Part shown: positions 8,527-15,735 of the stretch, in pieces | Layout of the letters: each line of letters begins with the position of its first letter | Numbering within the stretch: position 1 is the stretch's first letter | From: Kordia aestuariivivens | GTDB lineage: Bacteria > Bacteroidota > Bacteroidia > Flavobacteriales > Flavobacteriaceae | Assembly: GCF_014397005.1 (NCBI RefSeq) | Contig: NZ_JACGWS010000024.1 | Coordinates: forward strand, 1 to 39,783 | Length of the DNA stretch: 39,783 nt | Direction of reading: 5' to 3' | Position numbers and translations under genes: made by a program | The notes under the pieces: model-generated | Told to the model about the DNA's origin: nothing | What the model saw: only the letters and a program-made list of their open reading frames with translations | The model's database searches: none

Positions 8527-8976
8527 ATGGCACTAAATTTTAATCAATACGCAGTAGAAGGGAATACATTCCTTAAAGAGTATGCAAAGGAAATTGGTCT
8601 CCCTGACAATCCAGAAAGTGCTGGACGCATACTTAGCGCTATTTTACACGGCTTACGTTCCATAATCTCCATAGAAGAATCATTACAGTTACTAGCGCAA
8701 CTTCCAATGTTTTTGAAAGCTGTTTATGTAAATGGATGGTCTATGAAAGCGAATAAGAATAAAGTAAAGGATGTAGAAGGGTTTATAGATCTCATTAGGT
8801 CGTTTGACGGTAAAACATCTTTGTACGATTTTGAATCTAATGAAATTGCTGAAGATTATATATACTCAACATTTAGAGCTTTAAGAAAATATGTGTCTAG
8901 CGGTGAAATGGAAGATATTAGAGGTGAACTTCCAAAACGATTAAAAGGGCTTATTTTTAATCACATGTTCGTTTAA
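8527..8976 (+). CDS. DUF2267 domain protein
   Basis: A 149-residue soluble protein matching the DUF2267 pattern: AGRILSAILHGLRSIISIEE, then LAQLPMFLKAVYVNGW, and a second half with FRALRKYVSSGEMEDIRGEL. The fold is two helical repeats. The function of the family is unknown; it recurs beside stress and low-oxygen genes in many bacteria (from memory). Third gene of the hydrolase/phosphoribosyltransferase operon. No terminator is visible before the next regulatory site, which begins 18 nt after the stop. Confidence 0.88.
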   Translation: MALNFNQYAVEGNTFLKEYAKEIGLPDNPESAGRILSAILHGLRSIISIEESLQLLAQLPMFLKAVYVNGWSMKANKNKVKDVEGFIDLIRSFDGKTSLYDFESNEIAEDYIYSTFRALRKYVSSGEMEDIRGELPKRLKGLIFNHMFV

Positions 8977-8993
8977 GAACAACTAAATAGTAC

Positions 8994-9035
8994 TGATTTA
9001 GGTCATTCATAACCTTAGTTTTGTCTGTTTCTTTG
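8994..9035 (+). promoter_or_regulatory. FNR-like site plus -7 box before a 15-codon ORF
   Basis: TGATTTAGGTCA (8994-9005), 22 nt, then TTTCTTTG (9028-9035). This is the only site in the window with a spacer of 22 rather than 23. It points toward the tiny reading frame at 9070. Confidence 0.6.
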
Positions 9036-9069
9036 CAAATACGTAATTCACGCAAACTTTACAGTTAAA

Positions 9070-9117
9070 ATGATGAAAGCACTAACATTTATAAGTGTAC
9101 TACTAATAATTCTATAA
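9070..9117 (+). CDS. Possible hydrophobic micropeptide (15 aa)
   Basis: The frame MMKALTFISVLLIIL starts about 22 nt after the predicted transcription start and ends 14 nt before the next FNR-like palindrome. It looks like a truncated signal peptide or a single short membrane segment. It could be a real membrane micropeptide, an upstream leader ORF, or the remnant of a lost secreted protein. There is no independent evidence of translation. Confidence 0.25.
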   Translation: MMKALTFISVLLIIL

Positions 9118-9131
9118 AAATATACTCTAAC

Positions 9132-9174
9132 TGACCTAGGTCAGTTTGTATCTAAAAAAACCGCCTTAAATTAG
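9132..9174 (+). promoter_or_regulatory. Perfect 18-bp palindrome plus -7 box, no gene behind it
   Basis: TGACCTAGGTCA (9132-9143) lies at the centre of the fully self-complementary AACTGACCTAGGTCAGTT (9129-9146), the most symmetric site of the set. Exactly 23 nt later is TAAATTAG (9167-9174), a four-of-six match to the -7 box. No protein-coding frame follows for almost 500 nt. Confidence 0.75.
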
Positions 9175-9347
9175 CAGTATAATTACAACAGCAAGTTCTT
9201 TGAAAAGATAAAAATATAGATTCTTGGATAGCAATACCCTTGAATCTTGGAGGTATCCAAAAGTATATTAAGTTTTGCCTTTTCTGTATTTCTAGCAATA
9301 GCGATACACTAAATTGCAAATAGTCTTAAACTACATTTGATATCTTC

Positions 9348-9383
9348 AAGGAAACCGGACTATTTCGGTATTTCGGTTTCCTT
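9348..9383 (+). other. Internal hairpin in the candidate small RNA
   Basis: AAGGAAACCG (9348-9357) pairs perfectly with CGGTTTCCTT (9374-9383) around a 16-nt loop containing TTTCGG twice. It is followed by seven A residues rather than U, so it is more likely an RNA structural element than a + strand terminator. Confidence 0.6.
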
Positions 9384-9530
9384 AAAAAAATAGCCTCTAG
9401 CTACTGCAAAGTGCTAAAGGCCATTGTGAAGTGACAAATGTTTTTTCCTAAAATCCATTGGTAATAACTTTCTAAAAGTAAGTTGTTTTGATCGATTGGC
9501 ATTGATGAAAGAATAATAGGATCTTCATAG

Positions 9531-9564
9531 GAAACGGGAAGTCTAGGCTTCCCGTTTCTGTTTT
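9531..9564 (+). terminator. Rho-independent terminator of the candidate small RNA
   Basis: A perfect 11-bp GC-containing stem, GAAACGGGAAG (9531-9541) and CTTCCCGTTTC (9548-9558), with loop TCTAGG, followed by TGTTTT. The U-tract is on the + strand side only. Confidence 0.8.
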
Positions 9565-9642
9565 AAAAAAGATTTGTTTTATCCACTAACTGAACATCTT
9601 TTGGCACGTTAAAATCTTCGAAATACTGATTATTAGTATGTT

Positions 9643-10128
9643 TTACATTAAATTTTCTATTGCTATTAAAGATTCTTTTTCACCTCTTATGATCAACAAG
9701 AGGTTTGCGTTTTGTAATTCTTTTATGTAACGATTAATATCACCTAATTTGATTCCAATACCTCTAAATATACCAAACAGTCCAATGGGCAATGAGCCTA
9801 GTTCTTTACCATCTATCTTGCATAAAAATGTTTCTGTTAAATGACCAACTATAAAGAGAATTCCAATTTCTGAATTATTGAAATAACCAAATTGAATATG
9901 TTTGCCTAGAAAGCCTGCTAGTTCCCATCTTATTTTCTTTATTTTTTCATCTAATGCATTTTCTTTATCTGAATAATTAGAAGCAAGTTTACCTAAGATG
10001 GATACTTGTAGCTGTAAACCATTTTTATGTTGAACAATATTTCTTATAACTTTTTCTATTTGCAATAAGTTAGGATATATTTTTATAAGAAATTGTTTGC
10101 TTTTTATTTTATCTTCTTGAGGAATCAT
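9643..10128 (-). CDS. Hypothetical protein (161 aa), regulon member
   Basis: I do not recognise this protein. It is soluble and helix-rich with many Ile and Leu. A middle part reads IRWELAGFLGKHIQFGYF, and a glycine-rich hydrophobic segment follows (GSLPIGLFGIFRGIGIKLGD). The closing part, INRYIKELQNANLLLIIRGE, resembles the recognition/wing end of a winged helix, but that is a weak impression. It lies downstream of the response regulator gene on the same strand. It has its own FNR-like promoter in the 85-nt gap, so it is probably transcribed separately. Confidence 0.7.
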   Translation of the reverse strand: MIPQEDKIKSKQFLIKIYPNLLQIEKVIRNIVQHKNGLQLQVSILGKLASNYSDKENALDEKIKKIRWELAGFLGKHIQFGYFNNSEIGILFIVGHLTETFLCKIDGKELGSLPIGLFGIFRGIGIKLGDINRYIKELQNANLLLIIRGEKESLIAIENLM

Positions 10129-10160
10129 TGTAATTATATTAATATGGAATCATTGTCCTA

Positions 10161-10203
10161 CTAAATTAGTTTTAGCATTCTTTTTTTCCAATGACGTGGG
10201 TCA
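10161..10203 (-). promoter_or_regulatory. FNR-like site plus -7 box for the 161-aa protein gene
   Basis: TGACCCACGTCA on the minus strand (10192-10203), exactly 23 nt, then TAATTTAG (10161-10168), five of six matches. It lies just past the stop of the response regulator gene. Start codon at 10128. Confidence 0.75.
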
Positions 10204-10213
10204 ATGTTTACTA

Positions 10214-11284
10214 CTATCCAAAAAGTACAATGTCCTCTAACTGCTTTTTATTTTGAATGATAATTCTTCTGCGTTCAACAATAGTGACGAGTCCTTCATC
10301 TTTAAAATCAGTGAGCATTCTAATGGCTGTCTCGGTAGCTGTACCAATAAGACCTGCTAAATCTTCTCTTGAAATATCAATTCCTTCAGACGTTGAATTA
10401 TGAAGTTTTTTGTTATCATATAGATAGAGTAGTGCTTTTGCCAATCGCTGTCTAACCGTCGCAAATGCCATACTGACTAATTGTTTTTGAACATCAATCA
10501 AATCATTGGAGATCATCGTAATGAATTTGTTAGAAATTAGTTTATTACCATAAATCAATGTTTTAAAATCTTTTTTTGGGATCTCAAATACTTCTGCTTG
10601 TTCTAAAACTGTTGCAGTGTCTGTATAGGTTCCTATATTCGAAAGTAAAGAGAGTTGCCCAATAAACTGACCTGGACCATATATACCAGTAACTAAACAC
10701 TTTCCCGATTCTGTGGTTTTATAGGTTTTTATGGAACCACTTTGAATAAAATATAGCGTATGAGCAGCGTCGCCCTCCATAAATAACGTTTCTCTTTTTT
10801 TATATGTTTTGCTATTGCGATCTTTAGATAGATGCTCCATGCCTTCGTGAGAGGACGCTTCGTCTAAGAATTGATTCACGCCTTTAATGTCTTTCGAGAA
10901 TTCTTTTTTCAAGAAAGTATGTTTATTCAGTCTGGTTGCGACAGCTTCCAAAAGTTCGTTTTCTTCAAAAGGTTTTGTCAGATAATCATCTGCTCCAAGA
11001 TTCATTCCTTTTCTAACATCTGTTCTTTCTGTTCTTGAAGTAAGGAAAATAAAAGGCGTACTCGCTGTTTTTTTATCTTCACTAAGGTTTTGTAGCACTT
11101 CATATCCATTAAGTCCGGGCATCATAATATCGCATATAATGATATCTGGTCTCGCATTTTTTGCAAGTTCTACGCCTTTTTTTCCGTTGTCCGCAGTGCA
11201 AACCTCATAATTGGCTAGTTCTAAAATGTCGGCTGTATTCTCGCGTACATCTTGGTTGTCTTCGATGATTAATATTTTTTTCAT
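10214..11284 (-). CDS. Response regulator: receiver domain fused to a CRP/FNR-type activator
   Basis: A 356-residue hybrid. The receiver domain (about 1-120) has the acidic pair E8/D9, phosphoacceptor D52 in IIICDIMMPG, T82 and K104. A cyclic-nucleotide-binding-fold domain (about 150-270, with FMEGDAAHTLYFIQSGSIK) and a Crp-type winged helix (about 280-350) follow. The recognition helix GTATETAIRML keeps the Glu and Arg that contact TGA half-sites in CRP and FNR (E318, R322), which suits the TGA-N6-TCA sites across the island. No FNR-like cysteine cluster is present, so the signal should come through phosphorylation by the adjacent kinase rather than by direct oxygen sensing. It starts 10 nt after the kinase gene. 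Confidence 0.93.
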   Translation of the reverse strand: MKKILIIEDNQDVRENTADILELANYEVCTADNGKKGVELAKNARPDIIICDIMMPGLNGYEVLQNLSEDKKTASTPFIFLTSRTERTDVRKGMNLGADDYLTKPFEENELLEAVATRLNKHTFLKKEFSKDIKGVNQFLDEASSHEGMEHLSKDRNSKTYKKRETLFMEGDAAHTLYFIQSGSIKTYKTTESGKCLVTGIYGPGQFIGQLSLLSNIGTYTDTATVLEQAEVFEIPKKDFKTLIYGNKLISNKFITMISNDLIDVQKQLVSMAFATVRQRLAKALLYLYDNKKLHNSTSEGIDISREDLAGLIGTATETAIRMLTDFKDEGLVTIVERRRIIIQNKKQLEDIVLFG

Positions 11285-11294
11285 GGGTTTATAT

Positions 11295-14132
11295 TTAGGT
11301 AGGTTTTGGTAGTTTTATTTGAAAAGTAGTTCCATTATTTTCTTCACTAGTAAAATCAATACTACCGTCCATAAGTTCTACATACTGCTTTACGATATTG
11401 AGTCCGAGACCAGTACCTTCGATATTGTACGCATTCTTTGCTCTGAAAAAACGTTCAAATAGGTTTTTTTGTTCTTCTTTAGGAATACCAATACCTTCAT
11501 CACTAATTTTTATGACAACAAACAAATCTTCTTCTTCAATATTAAAATGAATCGTTGAATTTTCTGGAGAATACTTGATTGCATTGGACAGCAAATTCAT
11601 TAATATGTGACGGATTAGTTTTGGATCAAGATTGAATGAAAGTGTATCTTCTGAAGATGAAAATATGATGCTTTGATTTGTCTTGGTTGTAGTCGATATC
11701 TCTTCCACGACGGTTTTTGCTAAACTCACAAGATCAAAATTTTCTCTATGAGCAGTAATTTTACCTTCTTCAAGCTTACTAAGCGATAAAAAGTCGTTTA
11801 AAATCACGACTAGATGTTTTACATTATTCTTTATCTGACGTACATATTTCGTTCTTTTTTCTTCTTTGCCAGGTTCATTTTGCTTGCCGATAAGGATGGC
11901 TGAGGTTTGTATAGCACTCAAAGGAGTTCTAAACTCATGCGATGCCATAGAAATAAATCGTGATTTCAATTCGTTGAGTTCTTGTTCTTTTTTTAAAGCG
12001 TTTTGTGCATCGCGTTCAATTGTTTTTTGTTGGGAAATATCATTATATACAAACAATGCGCTAGCTACGTTATTGTTTTTATCGACTAAGGGTGTCGTAT
12101 TCACAGAAAAGTATTTTTTCCTGTATTGCATCTCCAAACTAAGATGATCACCTTGCATCGTTTTTACGATATCTTCTTTTAATTTGGTCTTTTGCTTTTC
12201 AGAAAAGATTGATAAATCATCAATAGACATCCCCTCAAAAATCACTTTGTGTAACCCTAATACATAAATTGCTTGACCTTCTCCGAGAAGAATTTCAAAA
12301 TTAGCATTGAAAACAATAATAAATCCATTCGGGAAATTTTTAGCAATGGTTGACAATAATGATTTACTTGCCAAGGCAATTTTTTCGGCAGCTTCAGTCT
12401 CTAGTTTTTGATCTTCTAAGCTCAAATTTGTTGCCACTAATTGTTCAACAGTCGCAGCTACTTCTTCTGTTCGTTTTTCTACTTTTGCTTCTAGCTTTTG
12501 AGCGTAGGCTTTGAGTAGTTCTTCTTTTTCTTTTAACTTGGTTTTCGTATGATTTTTCTCAATTGCAACTTTTAGTAACTTAACAACATCAGTAATTATT
12601 TCTTTATCCTTTTTAGATATTTGTTTCTCATCTGTATAGTATATAGAAAGGAATCCTAAGTGATTTTTTTTCAAGGAGAGAATAGGGAATGACCAACACG
12701 ATTTTAAACCAGATGCTACAATTTGATCTCTTTGGTTTATCCAGTTCTTGTGATTCAAAATATTTGTAATGAGTATTGCCTTGCTGGAATTAAAAGCGGG
12801 ATGCAATAATTTTAGGTCAGGATGTTTAGTTTCATCTATAGATGTTGAGAAAGTTTCTATTGCATTAGATTCTGAAAGTCTTTCAAACTTATTTGTTGTA
12901 AGGTTTTTTATGGATATAATGGCTGCACACTCAGGAATTTGAGATTCAATAGTTTTAATGATTTTATTTCCAATGAGGGATAGTGTTGTATCTTCTGTAA
13001 TAAACTCAAGAATATCTTGCATATTCTTTTGTTGCGTTATGTCTGTAATAAAGCCTTCTAGCGTATATTGACCATTATGAACACCACAGCCTATCTCTCT
13101 AACATATTTGATAGTTCCTTTTTTGCACACTATTCTATACTGTATATCATAATGCTTTTTCTGAGACAATGCTTCCTGTATTTGATTCCATACATACACA
13201 CGATCTTCATTTAGAATAATAGTGCCAAAATGTACTGAACCATTCAAGAATTCATCACTAGTATACCCAGTAATTGCATAACAACCGTCGTTTATATAAT
13301 CCATTGTATATTCCTGATTATTTTGGCAAGAATATACGATGCCGTTCAAGTTATCAATAAGTGTTTGATGTTTTCTATTACTATCTAGAAGCTCTTTTTG
13401 TTTATTCTTCAATGCAGTGATATCTCTCATGGTACCACTCATACCAATAGGAGCACCTGTTGAATCATAATCGACATTTCCACGGGCAATTACATTTCTA
13501 ATTATACCATTAGGATGTACAATTCTTTTTTCAAAATGATAAGGTCTATTATTTTCAATAGCTTGATTCACTACCTCAATAGCCATTTTTCGATCATCAG
13601 GATGTATAAATGAAATTGCTGTTTCAGCATTTAAGCGATCATCGTCAGGTGACAATCCGCAAATTCTATAAAACTCATCGGACCAATAACGTTCGTTGGT
13701 TTTAAAAATCCAATACCAATTCCCTAGATTTCCTTCACTCTCAATATTGGATAGGCTCTTTTGACTTCCTTTTAGCGCCCATTTATAAATTAAATTATCG
13801 GTAACATCTTCAATAAATAGTACCGTGTCAAAACCTTCATTATTCGCAATAGTATTTAACTGTATGTTTATCAACGATTGAGAACCATCTTTCTTTTTAA
13901 GCCACAATTCAGATAAATGTTCATTGGAATCAGTCTCAATTTTCTTCGATAATTCAGGAATTACGGTATCTATAAATTTGTTCGCTAATTCCTTTTCGGT
14001 ATAACCAGATGCTATTTGCGCAGCTAGATTGGCTTTAAGAATAATCTTTTCTTCAGTTATAACAAATATAGCTTGAGAAGAAGCTTCAAAAATATGTTGA
14101 AATAGTTGGGTATGTTTCTGGTAGTTAGTCAT
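11295..14132 (-). CDS. Multi-PAS/GAF sensor histidine kinase (soluble)
   Basis: A 945-residue kinase with no transmembrane segment, so the signal is cytoplasmic. Order: PAS (about 10-115), PAS of the PAS_3 type (about 120-245, NWYWIFKTNERYWSDEFYRI), a second PAS_3 (about 250-370), GAF (about 375-525), coiled coil (about 530-590), a fourth PAS (about 595-700), HisKA with FISMASHEFRTPLS (H732), and HATPase with NLLSNAIKYSP, DEGIGIP and GTGLGLNIV. No heme- or flavin-specific residue set can be assigned by eye, so the ligand (redox, oxygen or other) is unknown. It forms an operon with the receiver-CRP regulator and may be autoregulated by the degenerate site just upstream. Confidence 0.94.
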   Translation of the reverse strand: MTNYQKHTQLFQHIFEASSQAIFVITEEKIILKANLAAQIASGYTEKELANKFIDTVIPELSKKIETDSNEHLSELWLKKKDGSQSLINIQLNTIANNEGFDTVLFIEDVTDNLIYKWALKGSQKSLSNIESEGNLGNWYWIFKTNERYWSDEFYRICGLSPDDDRLNAETAISFIHPDDRKMAIEVVNQAIENNRPYHFEKRIVHPNGIIRNVIARGNVDYDSTGAPIGMSGTMRDITALKNKQKELLDSNRKHQTLIDNLNGIVYSCQNNQEYTMDYINDGCYAITGYTSDEFLNGSVHFGTIILNEDRVYVWNQIQEALSQKKHYDIQYRIVCKKGTIKYVREIGCGVHNGQYTLEGFITDITQQKNMQDILEFITEDTTLSLIGNKIIKTIESQIPECAAIISIKNLTTNKFERLSESNAIETFSTSIDETKHPDLKLLHPAFNSSKAILITNILNHKNWINQRDQIVASGLKSCWSFPILSLKKNHLGFLSIYYTDEKQISKKDKEIITDVVKLLKVAIEKNHTKTKLKEKEELLKAYAQKLEAKVEKRTEEVAATVEQLVATNLSLEDQKLETEAAEKIALASKSLLSTIAKNFPNGFIIVFNANFEILLGEGQAIYVLGLHKVIFEGMSIDDLSIFSEKQKTKLKEDIVKTMQGDHLSLEMQYRKKYFSVNTTPLVDKNNNVASALFVYNDISQQKTIERDAQNALKKEQELNELKSRFISMASHEFRTPLSAIQTSAILIGKQNEPGKEEKRTKYVRQIKNNVKHLVVILNDFLSLSKLEEGKITAHRENFDLVSLAKTVVEEISTTTKTNQSIIFSSSEDTLSFNLDPKLIRHILMNLLSNAIKYSPENSTIHFNIEEEDLFVVIKISDEGIGIPKEEQKNLFERFFRAKNAYNIEGTGLGLNIVKQYVELMDGSIDFTSEENNGTTFQIKLPKPT

Positions 14133-14137
14133 ATATG

Positions 14138-14180
14138 TAAAGGTACATATAGGAAGTAGTTTTTAAAATGATATTTCTCA
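14138..14180 (-). promoter_or_regulatory. Degenerate FNR-like site plus -7 box for the two-component operon
   Basis: TGAGAAATATCA on the minus strand (14169-14180) keeps both outer triplets TGA and TCA but has G at position 4. Exactly 23 nt on is TACCTTTA (14138-14145), five of six matches. The start codon is at 14132, so the predicted transcript would be leaderless or nearly so. Confidence 0.45.
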
Positions 14181-14356
14181 TATCAGTTGCTAACATAAAA
14201 AATGATGAGTATTAACATTCAAATAATACGATTCTTTCTAAAAGCTTACTAAAGAATAATGTAAGTCATTTTCAATGAGGTAGGTGTGTAATAAATGTGA
14301 CTAATACCTATGTAACCTCAAAATGTCACATATAAGTAAGTTTGAAATACCTCTAA

Positions 14357-14399
14357 TGACCTAGATCATTTTACATGGATGAACTACTCGCTAACTTTG
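14357..14399 (+). promoter_or_regulatory. FNR-like site plus consensus -7 box for the PepSY-like gene
   Basis: TGACCTAGATCA (14357-14368), exactly 23 nt, then TAACTTTG (14392-14399), a full match to TAnnTTTG. Start codon at 14429. Confidence 0.8.
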
Positions 14400-14428
14400 A
14401 GTATTAAAAAATTTAAAACTTTAATATT

Positions 14429-14929
14429 ATGAAAAATCTAATTCTTTTTTTATTAGTTTGCGGTCTAACCACACCTGCATTTGCTCAAATAATTGAACTC
14501 GACGAAGTTGTAATCTTTCCTGTTAAATACAAATATCTTTTTGAAGTGGTGGATGGAGATATCGATGAAAACGTGAAAAAATTGCAGATGAAACTTGCTA
14601 ACTTCGATGTTACAAAAGAAGAGTATTACAATGATGAATATAATGAATATCATGTATCTTTTTATATACCAAAAGGGTATGCTTTGGCTTCCTATGATAG
14701 AAATGGTAAGTTAATCAAAACCATTGAACGCTATAAAAATGTAAAACTGCCTTCAGCAGTGAGTGAAGCACTCACTAAAAGATTTCCCAATTGGAGCGTA
14801 GATAAAGACATCTATAAAGTGGTATATTCTGAGGAAAAATGGGACTCTAAAAAAATCTATAAATTAAAATTGACCAATGGTAAGGAAACCATTAGAGTTA
14901 AAACCGATGAAAATGGTACTTTTTTATAA
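14429..14929 (+). CDS. Secreted PepSY-like protein
   Basis: A 166-residue protein with a cleavable signal peptide (MKNLILFLLVCGLTTPAFAQ, probably cut after AFA). The mature part resembles the Bacteroidetes PepSY-like/BLIP-like domain. A first strand set ends in YHVSFYIPKGYALASYDRNG, then LPSAVSEALTKRFPNWSVDK (the typical helix plus FP.W), then KIYKLKLTNGKETIRVKTDE. Such domains are thought to bind or inhibit proteins in the envelope; the partner is unknown. It is monocistronic, with a consensus FNR-like promoter in front and a strong terminator behind. Confidence 0.8.
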   Translation: MKNLILFLLVCGLTTPAFAQIIELDEVVIFPVKYKYLFEVVDGDIDENVKKLQMKLANFDVTKEEYYNDEYNEYHVSFYIPKGYALASYDRNGKLIKTIERYKNVKLPSAVSEALTKRFPNWSVDKDIYKVVYSEEKWDSKKIYKLKLTNGKETIRVKTDENGTFL

Positions 14930-15000
14930 GCTGTAATACCAACTTTACCAACGAAAAACGATTAAATAGCATACCAATTACAACGTATCTATTCCATACA

Positions 15001-15041
15001 AAAGAACATTGAATTTGTTGAAGTTCAATGTTCTTTTTTTT
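15001..15041 (+). terminator. Rho-independent terminator after the PepSY-like gene
   Basis: A perfect 13-bp stem, AAAGAACATTGAA (15001-15013) with TTCAATGTTCTTT (15024-15036), ten-base loop, then an uninterrupted T run to 15041. Confidence 0.85.
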
Positions 15042-15072
15042 ATGGAATTTCAGGAGTTCTAAACTCTATAAT

Positions 15073-15123
15073 TTAAAAACCCTTTTACCAAATATTTTGT
15101 ACGTATAGTTTTGGTAAAAGGGT
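15073..15123 (-). terminator. Rho-independent terminator after hsp20
   Basis: A perfect 14-bp stem, ACCCTTTTACCAAA (15079-15092) with TTTGGTAAAAGGGT (15110-15123). On the minus strand the stem runs into TTTTTA. It lies 34 nt past the Hsp20 stop. Confidence 0.75.
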
Positions 15124-15156
15124 CATTGTTGAAGATAATTTCCTGAAAACAATGCA

Positions 15157-15624
15157 TTAGGAAATTTCAATTCTTTTTGGATTTTTTGCTTTAGCTTCTT
15201 CTTTTTTGATAAGATCAAAACTAAGGATGCCGTCTTTATATGTTGCTTTGACATCTTCATCTTTTACTGAATCGGGAAGCTGTAAACGTTTTTCAAAAGA
15301 ATTATAACTAAACTCTTTTCTTGTGTAATTATCCTCTTTTTCCTCCTTTGATTCTGATTTTTCTGCTGAAATATTAAGGCAGCCATCATCTATGGTTACT
15401 TCAAAATCCTTTTTCGAAAACCCAGGAGCAGCCAATTCTACTTCATAAGCTTCATCTGTTTCTTTAACGTTTAAAGCAGGTTCTTGCGATTTTCCATTCC
15501 AGAAATCTTTATTGATAATGTCTGAATTCCATAAGCGATTACTAAATATGGGATCGGAATCAAAAAAATCTGAGGCAATGAGGTTTCCGAAGGGTCTTCT
15601 TTTTCCAAATTTTACTAGTGACAT
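15157..15624 (-). CDS. Small heat-shock protein, Hsp20/alpha-crystallin family
   Basis: A 155-residue ATP-independent holdase. The alpha-crystallin domain runs from about residue 48 to 145. It opens with PALNVKETDEAYEVELAAPG and contains FEVTIDDGCLNISAEK and RKEFSYNSFEKRLQLP. It ends with the conserved ATYKDGILSFDL motif, and a short PKRIEIS tail supplies the dimer/oligomer contact. Full length. It has a consensus FNR-like promoter and its own terminator, and is therefore monocistronic. Hsp20 under a low-oxygen-type activator recalls the HspX/Acr protein of the mycobacterial DosR regulon. Confidence 0.95.
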   Translation of the reverse strand: MSLVKFGKRRPFGNLIASDFFDSDPIFSNRLWNSDIINKDFWNGKSQEPALNVKETDEAYEVELAAPGFSKKDFEVTIDDGCLNISAEKSESKEEKEDNYTRKEFSYNSFEKRLQLPDSVKDEDVKATYKDGILSFDLIKKEEAKAKNPKRIEIS

Positions 15625-15660
15625 AATTTTATAATTTTAGTTTAACAATATTTTATAAAG

Positions 15661-15703
15661 CAAAATTAAGACAGTCTTTGGTCGTATAAAATGACCTGTG
15701 TCA
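15661..15703 (-). promoter_or_regulatory. FNR-like site plus consensus -7 box for hsp20
   Basis: TGACACAGGTCA on the minus strand (15692-15703), exactly 23 nt, then TAATTTTG (15661-15668), a full match to TAnnTTTG. Start codon at 15624. Confidence 0.8.
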
Positions 15704-15735
15704 CTATAAAGGATTATTGTAAGATTAAAAATTCA

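Larger units (their letters stand above)
9181..9564 (+). ncRNA. Candidate FNR-type-regulated small RNA
   Basis: The start is inferred from the promoter at 9132-9174 and the end from the terminator at 9531-9564, giving about 385 nt. All ATG-initiated frames inside are nine codons or shorter. An internal 10-bp hairpin lies at 9348-9383. The layout, a CRP/FNR-class site, a promoter, no ORF and an intrinsic terminator, parallels E. coli FnrS, a small RNA induced by FNR. I see no similarity in sequence to any named RNA family, and it may be two shorter RNAs. Targets cannot be read from the window. Confidence 0.5.

Noticed and set aside
9348-9390. The hairpin AAGGAAACCG/CGGTTTCCTT as a terminator.
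   Set aside because: It is followed by A, not T, on the + strand, and has no T run beyond the stem on the minus strand; treated as RNA structure instead.
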